Source: Phlegmacium glaucopus
Taxonomy: Eukaryota; Basidiomycota; Agaricomycetes; Agaricales; Cortinariaceae
Reading direction: 5' to 3'
DNA length: 64,000 bases
Assembly (NCBI GenBank): GCA_015039465.1
Contig: MU130542.1
Location: 261,768-325,767, forward strand
Below are positions 55,735 to 64,000 of this stretch, piece by piece. Both the position numbers and the translations under genes were made by a program. Numbering within the stretch: the stretch's first letter is position 1; each line of letters begins with the position of its first letter. The notes beneath the pieces were generated by a model. The model searched no databases and was not told where the DNA came from. It was given only the letters and a program-made list of their open reading frames with translations.

Positions 55735-56452
55735 ATGCCCAAAGATAACCCCCATGTTTTGCTGATGCTTTCCCTAGCCGAATTCAGTTATAACGACAAG
55801 GTCAACAAAAGCACTGGCCACTCACCTTTCATGCTCAACTGGGGACGTAATCCACGAAAAGGGGTTGAAGTAAGAGCAGAGTCGACAGTGGAGGCGGCAT
55901 CAGACTTCGTAAAGAGAATGGAAGAACTGAGGAAAGAAGCAGCAGCAGCATTAGAGCGAGCAGCGAGAGACATGAAAACCCACTTCGATCGCAGCCACCA
56001 GGCGGAACCTGAATTCCAACCAGGCGACGAAGTTCTTTTGGAAGGCGAGAACCTGAAAACGAATTGACCCACCCGAAAGTTAGAACATCGCCGTTTCGGG
56101 CCATTCAAAGTTGAAAGTAAAATCAGTCAGCGTGCGTACCGGCTCAAACTACCGTCAACATGGAAGGTTCACCCAGTATTTCATGTTTCGAAACTTTTCC
56201 CTTATCACCGAGGAAACCGCCCGCATGTAGAGCCACCCCCACCTGAACTTGTAGATGGAGAACCCGAACAGGAAGTGGAGGAGATTTTGAATGATCGTAT
56301 CAGAAGGGGAAAGAGGCAATTCTTAGTGAAATGGAAGGGCTTTCCGATGGAGGAGAACGAGTGGTTGGCAGAAGATAACTTGACACACGCCAAACAAATT
56401 TTGAACAAGTACAAGGTTCGTTCGAAAGGAGGAGATAATGTCAGAGAATGAT
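55735..56452 (+). pseudogene. Chromodomain Ty3/Gypsy retrotransposon, 3' part of pol
   Basis: Tail of the integrase: LAEFSYNDKVNKSTGHSPFM (55777), NWGRNPRKG, a helical region with RDMKTHFDRSHQAEPEFQPG (55968) and GDEVLLEG; an in-frame TGA at 56065-56067 where Arg (CGA) is expected; then RKLEHRRFGPFKV, YRLKLPSTWKVHPVFHVSKL, and a chromodomain (EVEEILNDRIRRGKRQFLVK, WKGFPMEENEWLAEDNL, 56275-56395) ending at stop 56450-56452. The chromodomain places it in the chromovirus clade. Gag, protease, reverse transcriptase, RNase H and most of the integrase are missing to the left. An inactive fragment. Confidence 0.85.
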
Positions 56453-56612
56453 CGCCTTATCTTATCTTATCTTGTCCTCTCCCTTTACGGTAGCGTGTCT
56501 CACATTCACAGTATATAGCCTTCCGTCTCCTGTAAATACTTTTCCAGTCTTGCGCTGGTCTATCCACTGCCTATATATTTATTTCCGCCCTTTTACTCTC
56601 GCGACGCTGACA
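56439..56612 (+). mobile_element. 3' LTR of the Gypsy element (174 bp)
   Basis: Starts TGTCAGAG and ends CGCTGACA, with inverted TGTCAG/CTGACA tips, overlapping the last codons of pol. GCCTATATATTTATT at about 56569 is a possible TATA box. The sequence after it, CTGGTAGTCTTG, matches the unfilled duplicate at 8038-8049, giving CTGGT as the likely target duplication; the 5' partner is lost. Confidence 0.8.
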
Positions 56613-57395
56613 CTGGTAGTCTTGGGAGCCTTGCGAGAAGTTCGTTGATGTAAGCCTACACCTTGGACTGGACAGAAAGCCTGTCCGTATCTGTATGCAG
56701 ACCCAAAATATGAACGTATATGCGTCTGAATAAGGACGGTGGTGAGACGAAAAAGTTACCCAATTCCATAACATTTATCTAGATCGGCCCAATATTTAAA
56801 TTGAGCGAATTCCGCTTGTTGCGGAAAGGGCTCAAAGTCCATGTTATAGTTGGATATATCTTATGCGACGAGGTTGGCACCAGGTCAAAAGATCGGCAAT
56901 GAAAGAACCGTATATTAAGCCCCCAAAGATCAGTCTGGGCATCGGATGAACCAGCGTTATGGGTAGATTTTGTCATCGAGGGTATCATTCAGCTGTCGAA
57001 AACGAAGGTGATAAATTTGTTTTTGTTTCAAAGTCATTCCAGGAGAATATTTATGTGTTATGGAAGGATTTCTGAAAGGAATGGATTATATGCATAATGA
57101 CTAACGATGAGAGGAACCTTAGAAACAACCCCCGGGTGAAGAAAAAAAAAAAACGAACCAAAAGTTAAATGGGGAACCGAAACAAACAAAACAAGGCCAC
57201 CAAGCCAACCAACCAAAGGAAGAATCGGTTTCCCAAAACAAAACAACAAGTAACCTCCGAAAAACCCCTGGGGCCAACCTCTTCAAAACCAGCACAAAAA
57301 AGCACCGAAAAAGTATCCAAGGACGAACCGAGAAGCGCCAAATAGAACGCAAGTCATTTGCTCCAAGGGCGCACATCTAATTGGGATAACCAAAA
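56613..57395 (-). pseudogene. Histidine acid phosphatase relic (copy 3)
   Basis: Matches 8038-8800, with the same frameshift before YINELLARL (56660-56615) and the FEYRADLDK region altered around 56800. The Gypsy insertion removed the HD-motif end. From about 57121 the sequence enters the T-poor block. Confidence 0.55.
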
Positions 57396-57800
57396 ATCGG
57401 CACAAATGGTAACGGAATGAAAATACATCAAGAAAGCGATGAGAAACAGCCGCCCCAAAAGGCGCGTGACAAAAAATGGGAAAAGCGCACGCGCAGAGCG
57501 TGACACAGAGATAGAAAACGCTCACACCGATATCCCCTCAGAAAACACATACAACACACAAAAGGGCGCCCCCCCCCCACACGCCTCTCTGAAAACTCCC
57601 CCCGCGCGCAAAAACCCGAGAACAAAAAAAAATGGGGGGCGCGCGCGCACAACAGCACAGCTCGAGAGGGTGCGCATAGAACACAAAAACACCACAAAAG
57701 AAAACACAGCAAGACACACAAAAAAACCACCGCACGCAAAACATCTCTCTCGCAGCCCCACACAAAAGAAAAAACAGGGCGACACGAAAAGCACACAAAA
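57121..57800. other. T-depleted, corrupted block
   Basis: Aligns base for base with 47110-47800, but T is replaced mostly by A or C (G often by A too), apart from a clean patch at about 57322-57390. In 57421-57780 I count 24 T in 360 bases (7%), whereas the aligned 47461-47520 has 21 in 60. Homopolymers such as ten C (57569-57578), nine A and six G occur. Long ORFs here (for example 57439-57975 and minus 57796-57428) are products of the missing TAA, TAG and TGA. Confidence 0.85.
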
Positions 57801-58645
57801 GGTGTTGAAAGAAGCAGAGGACGCCAGGGACCTCATTGCCGTTGTTCTTGGCCAAATATGTGTGGTTGTGGCAATGTTGGATGTTAAGTTGGTCTGGGCT
57901 TTCACGAGGAGTTGGCGGTTAACGTTGGCAGGTTTGGCTATTGCGCCGGTCTTTGCGGGTGCTATGGCGAAGTAGGTCAGTGGCTGCGTGCGAGATGAAG
58001 AATAGGAAGGCCAGGGGACTTTGTGATGTAAGCTTTTTCTTACCCTCAGTTTGTTTCCTTCTTTTTTTACTTATGAGGATGATTGTTAGACCATCATCAA
58101 CATTCGCGACACCCGGCCCATGGGGTTCGAAGCTTTTCCAAGACTCAGTTCGATGCTTCAGTGGAAGGATGCCTTTCGATGGGTGTTCGCAGAGCCTTCG
58201 TTGAAGGATGCACATATGGTGGCCTTATCTACCTCGCCGAAGCGCTCCTGGTCTACGTCGGTGCCGTTCTCGTTTCTCAAGGCCGGTCTTCGTATCTGCA
58301 GGTGATGGAAGTGTCGAATTTGATGTTTTCGGTGACGATTGGGTTTCAACTTATGGTGTTAGTGGGTTTCAAGTTTTAACTTTTTTTCTCTTCCTAATGC
58401 CTATTTTTTCTTCTCTGCAGCCCATAAAATTGCGAAATCCACACAGGCCACGGCCGATCTTAACAAACTACTCTCACTCGATACCAGCGAAACCTCCGAA
58501 TCCCAAAGCGGTTTCAAACCGGGGATATCCGGGACCACCCGACTCCACAACGTCAACTTCTCATACCCAGGCGACTGTTCTCGCACACCTGTGCTAAAAT
58601 GCGTAAACCTCAAGATCAACCAAGGTGAAGGCGTAGCCATAAACA
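57801..58645 (+). pseudogene. STE6/MDR-type ABC transporter relic (copy 3)
   Basis: AEDARDLIAVVLGQICVVVA (57816), WAFTRSWRLTLAGLAIAPVF, AACEMKNRKARGL (57985), LIYLAEALLVYVGAVLVSQG (58222), HKIAKSTQATADLNKLLSLD (58424), GFKPGISGTTRLHNVNFSYP, and, unlike the other copies, TPVLKCVNLKINQGEGVAI (58589-58645), which is the strand just before the P-loop. There it switches to dynamin sequence (TPWKDFLDN). The junction thus differs from that at 39302 and 48541. Confidence 0.8.
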
Positions 58646-60470
58646 CACCTTGGAAAGACTTCTTAGACAATTCGGACAAAGGCGACCTTGTTTCTGAGTT
58701 ACGTTTCCCAGATAATTGTGTCCCATTACAGATCAGTGGGCCTGAGGTGGCATTTCAGTGCGTTGCATGCTTTCTCATGTTTCTTCTCTTGCTTAATCTC
58801 CTTTTCTAAAACTAACAGGTTTAATTGCAAGTGTCAGTAAGGCTAGGAGAAGTAGCAATGACATCGCCCTCGTTAAAAATTTGGTCACTGCTTAAATAAA
58901 AAGCCAAGCTGTATCATCTTGCTCGCAGTCACATGTGAAAATAATACAGCTTCACCTTTTCTATTTATTAGCTAATTCTGGTTCATCTTTTTTGGCTCTA
59001 GAGAACCAAGTTGTTCATCGCCTTGCCAAGGAGTATCATCCAGAAGGGAAGCGAACGATTGGTATGTTCTTCAAGTCCCATTTATTCTATGAAGACTATC
59101 CCTCAACTTCATCGTCATCATACTAGGTGTGCTCACAAAGCCTGATCGTATTCTAAGTGGAGAAGACACAAATTGGCCTTCCTTTACTCGAAATGAAAAC
59201 GAAACGCTGAAAGTAATTGGTACTGTGTCAAGCCACCCAGTTCAAGCGACATTAAGCTAGGCACCACATGGGCACAAGCCAGAAAAAGAGAGGAGGAACT
59301 CTTTTGCAATGACGTTACCATGGTCTGTAGCTCGACGTGGTCTATTTGAAGACCGTCTAATCTTGTGGACAGGTTGAGCTCCATTGTATCCGACTTGATT
59401 TTCGAAAGGGTCTGTTCGAATCTCTTCCTTCCTTTCTTACTCATCGTTTATTCTTTCTTTTGCCTTCTGTCAGACTCGCGGGAATTCAGGGCGAACTGGA
59501 AAAATATATAATCTGAGCCCGTGACATCCTCAACGGTTCACCCAAACCACCTTCCGACGATCCGCGTGGTGAAATCGCTTCCCTCCTTCATACGTTCACG
59601 AGCATCCTCGCTCATGAAATTCGGGGGGTCACAGTCACTCAAGCTATTCGTCTCGCTCAAGAAAAATTCCTCACAGCAATCCGTATGACTGCACCGAATT
59701 TCCTGAGCAGAAGTTCAAAGAGACAGGGCATCTTAGTCGGGCTCAGTTTTTGCACAGCGACGGTGAGGGATGGGATGAGGGTAGCGAGAGTGAAACTGAA
59801 CCGTGTTTTGACCTAGCGCTTTCCAATTCTGCGACAAGGCGAGAAGGTATCTTATCCAAACGATTTATATCAATGAAGTCATGGAGACGGCGCATCAGTA
59901 AGTATTTGGTTCTGTTTATCAATTTTGATGATGGTTCTTAATGACTTTCTTTTTACAGAGTTCGTACTCGTGAACTGCCTGGCAACTATCCATTCGTTGT
60001 ACAAAAACTTTCATCTGCTGTGATATAGCTCTCGATCCACCCTATCCCAAAGTCATCCCCAAAGCATCCTCAACACAATATTTGTGTACTATTATTCGTA
60101 TATACCACGTCAATCATCTCTGCCATTTCATCCACCTCGATCACAGAGACGCTACTTATCGACCAATCCTTCACATCGTCAACTTACTTTACTGCCCCTC
60201 GCGTCTTTAAGTTAAATTCAACCAAATTGAAATTATTCCGAGTCCTCTATCGTTCCTCCTCTCTCCATGCTATCCATCCATGTGCTAGATAACAACTTTT
60301 TACAATACATCGCCATGCTCGAGAATTGATATCATCTCATTTTGGCTAGACAAGACTAGGGTCGGAAGCCCTTGCATCTCGTCCTTAAAAGAACAGAGAA
60401 GTTTCAAGTGTTTGTACACCAATCATTCAAATAGCCTAAGTGTTATAATTCGTACTTCGAGAGGTGTCAT
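58646..60470 (+). pseudogene. Dynamin-like GTPase relic (copy 5)
   Basis: TPWKDFLDNSDKGDLVSELR without the TAG of the other copies (TCG at 58672-58674), LQISGPEVAF, SSNDIALVK, VHRLAKEYHPEGKRTIG, LTKPDRI (59136), a changed ITWAQ region, IQGELEKYI (59485), AQEKFLTAIRMTAPNF (59660-59705), and RTRELPGNYPFV (59965). Several frameshifts; P-loop and DLPG absent. Confidence 0.8.
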
Positions 60471-60503
60471 CATAACATGAAATTCATTCTAATAAATATA
60501 TAT

Positions 60504-63500
60504 TCAATCCAATTTAGCTAGAAAACTCGAACAAGTGGGAAAATGTATGGATAAAGAAGTAGAATGTGGACTATCCTTCGGTTCCTCCAGACTTGGATCT
60601 ATTCCGGAATATAATGGCATACCGTAGCGTTCTCCAGCTTCATCAAGTAATTCTATGTCATGTAAAAAATGTTTATGGTCCTCGACTGTTCCTATAAACT
60701 GGATAACAATGTCATTCCGGATCCCTGGCTCAAACGAAAGGTGATCAGATTCAGAAGGACCGGGAGTTGGATATAGGGTTATATCATCAATCGTGAGCGA
60801 TGACTTGGATGAGGGGTTAAGTTGAATCATGGTCGATCCTAGAGTGATTGCGAGAGGCCCATCTTCTTTGCCGGAATGTTTGAGTCTCAGTTTAAGACTG
60901 TGGCCCGATGTTGGAGCGACAAATGAGATTAAAACGCTTGCACCATCCCCAAGTCCAAATGGATCAGAAAACACGTCAAAGGAGGCAGCATCCACGAAAA
61001 TGTATGTGAAAGAGTTCAACTTGGGTCGAATTTCTTTCGCGAATGCGACCAAATCACTACCGATAGATTTGATAAATAGGGGACCACGGCGGATGGCGGG
61101 CAGTCCAGACCGACCCCGAGATATCGAGGTCACCCATGGTAAATCACAAATTGTAGCCTGAATCCAGGAATCAGAAACAGCATGACCGAAAGTGAGGAAG
61201 AGGATGTTTTTGTTTCCTTTCAGAGCATGCGAGTAGACGTCAAACGGTGCACTAGTAGCAGATACATCGAAATGGAGCCACTTCGACCGAGAGTACCTGC
61301 ATTCGAAAAGAACATCCTCATCCCAAAATTGATCGAACCGTCCCAATTCAGATCCACGTTTCAAACGGAAATCGATATCCTCAATCTCGTTTTCAATTCG
61401 TAGACGGATCTTATGGTCGGCGATATGCTCGATCTCTCCCCTCAGTGCAGTAGCTGATAGCGATGTTGGATCTAGTTTATCAACCCCTTCAAAAAATTGG
61501 GCGATGTATGATGCCCACTCTCTATGAATCCTTTGCCGATAACACCTAGCCTTCCAATGATTGTCTCTGTCGAGGTTGGCCAACCTTTTCTCAGCTGCGC
61601 GCATATGGGGATCGAGTCTCTTCCAGCAACTGGCCCTCCACTCCTTCGTCAATCGTTCTTTCCCCCCCACCCGATCATTGCCAATCTGGTCCAGAACATT
61701 TTTGAACTTGTTCCAGAAAAGCTGCTCCCATTCCTTCACTTCGTATACCAGCAACAGCTCCATGAAGTACTGTTCCTGAAACAGCAGCGCCTCCATGTCC
61801 AACTTTAGAAATTCTCGCTTCATTTCCACTGCTTGCTTGTCAACTCGATATTCCACTCCAACTTCGCCTTCGAACATCTCCTTAATCTCTTTGGTTATCA
61901 TTTCCATTCTCCGCACAATCCACTTGACACGTCTCTCATCCAGCAACCGTCGCTCTCTTTCAATTGACGAGTGCATGAAATAATCACGTATAACCAAAGA
62001 TTCTTCGTTTTGCTCCTTCTCTTTCCCCTTCTTAACAGTCGTTTCCCAATCGCCCCTTAACCTCTGGACCCTACTGATGGTATCCTCCACTCTCATTGGC
62101 CAGAAGCCAGTGTTCTCCCCCCACTTAACAGTCGTTTCCCAATCGCCCCTTAACCTCTGGACCCTACTGATGGTATCCTCCACTCTCATTGTCCAGCTGT
62201 TCTCTATAGTATATGCTTCGCTTATGTCGACAGTTCCTAGTCGATACTGGATACGCTCTAAGATCGACTGATGATGCCTTCGAAGTGAATCCACGTTATT
62301 GATATTGCTGGACACTGGGTCGCCTTTGGGATCAATTTTGGCGTCAATTTCCACATCAAGTAGAAAGTGTCCGACATCAACGAAGGGCGCATTTGAATTC
62401 GTTGAGTAGAAAGTGTCAATTTCGTTGTCTCGGGTGTAAACTCGTGTCGTACGCTCCTTGTGATTCAAAACGGTGATATATAGAATCCATTCTCCGAGTT
62501 TGTGACCCTTCGCATTCTCAGGTCCATTGTCCCCATTCCCGCGCCAATTTTCCCAATCTTCAAGTACAATCTCTTGGCGTTTCCGAGTCAAAGTGTAATA
62601 CAGAGAAAGGTCAAGGTTGCTGAATGGCTCGATGAGTCCAGCGAACGACGTGATAATCTTCAGGAATTCTTCCGCTCGGGTGAGAGGCAGCACCTTGTAT
62701 TTTAAGATTTCTTCGTTGTCTTTGTTGCAAGTAGGAAGGGGTGAATATTGATCCGGTTTCAGAATAATCTCCAGTGGATGCATGTTGTCCCTGATTGGGA
62801 TGAGGGCCCAAAAAATGAATCGCATCAAAGAAAGCCCAGCTTCCACGCTGAGCCAACCAACAGGACCGGTTGTCGATATCGACTTCTGTACGATGCTAAA
62901 ACATCCAACATATCCCACAATAGATGCTAGGAGACCGAGAAGGAGGAGGAATAGCAACAGCCATGTGTGTGCATCTGTTTGATGTTTCTTCGTGTCGCGC
63001 TCGACGGCCGCCTCGATATCTGTATTAGGCGGCTGGTCTTCATTCTTAAGTTGGACAAGATATTGTTCGGAAAGAGCGGTTATTCGTCTTTGTATGACCA
63101 GCTGAATGAGCGCGGCGGTGATGCAGCTTCCAAAAACACGCAGGAACGGAAATACCATTGTCGTAGTAACCCCAGTGAAAGAAAGATATGGTACGACACT
63201 GGGCAAAGATAAACATGCGGCGGTCAGGGCCATCGTCTGGATGTTGAAAGCAGCGGACTTGTGGGATACCCCAGTTATCCTGTTTTTGTCAATATTAAGT
63301 TCCTGGATTAATTCGTCCATTCGAGTCTCGATGATTAAGCGCCCTTTCCGCCCTTTACCAGTCTCAACCATAATCAAAGAAAGGTTCTCTCCCTTCGGCT
63401 CGAATCCCATATCGCTAAGTATCTTTGCCCCTTCAATATCCCGGAACGAGATGCAAGCGACCAACGTCTTGTATCCCGCGCTGACTATCCCGAGACTTCC

Positions 63501-63662
63501 GAAGATCGACATTGGCGTTACTGCTACGGAAAAATATCCTCGTGAGAGTGCTGAGGTGACTTGGAATTCGCACTGCTCTGTACCGAGCAGCGGAAGAAGG
63601 GCTGAAATATTTTGTATTCCGCCTCCAAGAAATGAGCCTAATCCTGGATCACTGGATGACAT
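60504..63662 (-). CDS. Large predicted membrane protein, family copy D
   Basis: 1052 codons without an intron, the longest copy. It starts MSSSDPGLGSFLGGG and keeps all family blocks. Two features are its own. First, an in-frame tandem duplication of 31 codons (MRVEDTISRVQRLRGDWETT..) at about 62031-62216. Second, a different end: after YSGIDP the frame has shifted relative to B and C and runs 22 or so codons further (PHSTSLSIHFP..) through what is 3' flank in the other copies. The segment after ITGVSHKSA reads AFNIQTMALTAACLSLPSVV, with loop LSFTGVTTTM, unlike the others. IGSDLVAFA matches copy B. Whether the new tail is tolerated is unknown. Confidence 0.85.
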   Translation of the reverse strand: MSSSDPGLGSFLGGGIQNISALLPLLGTEQCEFQVTSALSRGYFSVAVTPMSIFGSLGIVSAGYKTLVACISFRDIEGAKILSDMGFEPKGENLSLIMVETGKGRKGRLIIETRMDELIQELNIDKNRITGVSHKSAAFNIQTMALTAACLSLPSVVPYLSFTGVTTTMVFPFLRVFGSCITAALIQLVIQRRITALSEQYLVQLKNEDQPPNTDIEAAVERDTKKHQTDAHTWLLLFLLLLGLLASIVGYVGCFSIVQKSISTTGPVGWLSVEAGLSLMRFIFWALIPIRDNMHPLEIILKPDQYSPLPTCNKDNEEILKYKVLPLTRAEEFLKIITSFAGLIEPFSNLDLSLYYTLTRKRQEIVLEDWENWRGNGDNGPENAKGHKLGEWILYITVLNHKERTTRVYTRDNEIDTFYSTNSNAPFVDVGHFLLDVEIDAKIDPKGDPVSSNINNVDSLRRHHQSILERIQYRLGTVDISEAYTIENSWTMRVEDTISRVQRLRGDWETTVKWGENTGFWPMRVEDTISRVQRLRGDWETTVKKGKEKEQNEESLVIRDYFMHSSIERERRLLDERRVKWIVRRMEMITKEIKEMFEGEVGVEYRVDKQAVEMKREFLKLDMEALLFQEQYFMELLLVYEVKEWEQLFWNKFKNVLDQIGNDRVGGKERLTKEWRASCWKRLDPHMRAAEKRLANLDRDNHWKARCYRQRIHREWASYIAQFFEGVDKLDPTSLSATALRGEIEHIADHKIRLRIENEIEDIDFRLKRGSELGRFDQFWDEDVLFECRYSRSKWLHFDVSATSAPFDVYSHALKGNKNILFLTFGHAVSDSWIQATICDLPWVTSISRGRSGLPAIRRGPLFIKSIGSDLVAFAKEIRPKLNSFTYIFVDAASFDVFSDPFGLGDGASVLISFVAPTSGHSLKLRLKHSGKEDGPLAITLGSTMIQLNPSSKSSLTIDDITLYPTPGPSESDHLSFEPGIRNDIVIQFIGTVEDHKHFLHDIELLDEAGERYGMPLYSGIDPSLEEPKDSPHSTSLSIHFPTCSSFLAKLD
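62031..62216. repeat. 93-bp in-frame tandem duplication in copy D
   Basis: CTTAACAGTCGTTTCCCAAT begins at 62031 and again at 62124. The copies are almost identical, and the period of 93 bases keeps the frame. Confidence 0.9.
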
Positions 63663-64000
63663 GGCCTCACGATGAAAATTTTATTGTCGTAGGGAGTTCT
63701 TGTTGTAGGGGATTCTTGTTGTAGGGAGTTCTTGTTGTACATCAGTAACTTTGCATCTGAGTTTCCAGAGGTTGCACAACATAGAAAACATGAGAAAACA
63801 CACAGAAACTATGGAAACTCAGACATCAGGAAACTTATGTCCCTTTTCCAGGAAACACACCTGTTGGGTGGGGTGTGGGAACCTAGGAAACTTGTAGAAA
63901 CTCGAATTTAACAATTTACATACATAATTACTCTAGTAAGACTACATATGATGAGCAGATGCTCATGGGAATTGGGCGAAAAGTGGTGGCCTTTATATAA
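63663..64000. other. 5' side of copy D, diverging after ~70 bases
   Basis: Shares the leader and the TTCTTGTTGTAGGG units up to about 63738 and then differs from every other copy. The new sequence holds an inverted pair (ATCTGAGTTTCCA at 63756, TGGAAACTCAGAC at 63811), so another insertion probably begins here; its other end is outside the window. Confidence 0.5.

Noticed and set aside
57121..57800. Diversity-generating retroelement target
   Set aside because: No reverse transcriptase or template repeat is near, the system is not known in fungi, and the altered sequence is a relic. Sequencing error is simpler.
57428..57975. Long overlapping ORFs on both strands (up to 178 codons)
   Set aside because: They lie in the T-depleted block, where stop codons are artificially rare.
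1..64000. tRNA, rRNA or other RNA genes
   Set aside because: None recognised by eye; a tRNAscan-SE and Infernal run would decide.

Overview
The window looks like accessory, repeat-rich chromosome from a basidiomycete fungus, most likely an Agaricomycete. The evidence is short GT..AG introns of about 50-70 bases, a NACHT-WD40 NLR, and hAT, KDZ, Plavaka and chromodomain Ty3/Gypsy transposons together with STE6-type ABC and dynamin-like genes of basidiomycete character. I cannot name the species.

Layout. 81-5240 (minus) is an NLR with NACHT domain and about 17 very similar WD40 units. From about 6000 to 64000 runs a nest of segmental duplications. The repeating unit, in + orientation, is: histidine-acid-phosphatase fragment, STE6/MDR-type ABC transporter fragment, dynamin-like GTPase fragment, then, convergent on the minus strand, an intronless gene of about 1000 codons for a predicted membrane protein of unknown function, then its conserved 5' flank. 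The large gene is present four times with an open frame (9665-12712, 18456-21443, 41238-44240, 60504-63662) and once as an N-terminal stub (about 6005-6220). Almost everything else in the unit is broken in every copy, so the membrane-protein family is the part that seems to be kept.

Two transposon blocks interrupt this. A 15,741-base hAT element (23224-38964) sits in the ABC fragment with a perfect 8-base target duplication; the same site is empty in the paralogue near 48200. Inside the hAT lie a KDZ element of about 10.6 kb, a solo LTR (36487-36846) and a small hAT-type MITE (37839-38612). The KDZ carries its own solo LTR (28886-29298), a MITE (32008-32463) and several cargo ORFs. A Plavaka (CACTA-like) element begins abruptly at a 25-A run (49424-49448) and carries a transposase gene that reads without a break through nine exons (949 codons). 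It is followed by the truncated 3' end of a chromodomain Gypsy element (55735-56612).

A block at about 57121-57800 aligns to 47110-47800 but has lost most of its T residues; this is probably bad sequence rather than biology.

Functional reading (inference). An NLR beside dynamin-like GTPase remnants and a tandemly amplified membrane-protein family that is variable mainly in one short membrane/loop segment resembles a rapidly evolving recognition or defence region. Nothing in the sequence proves this.
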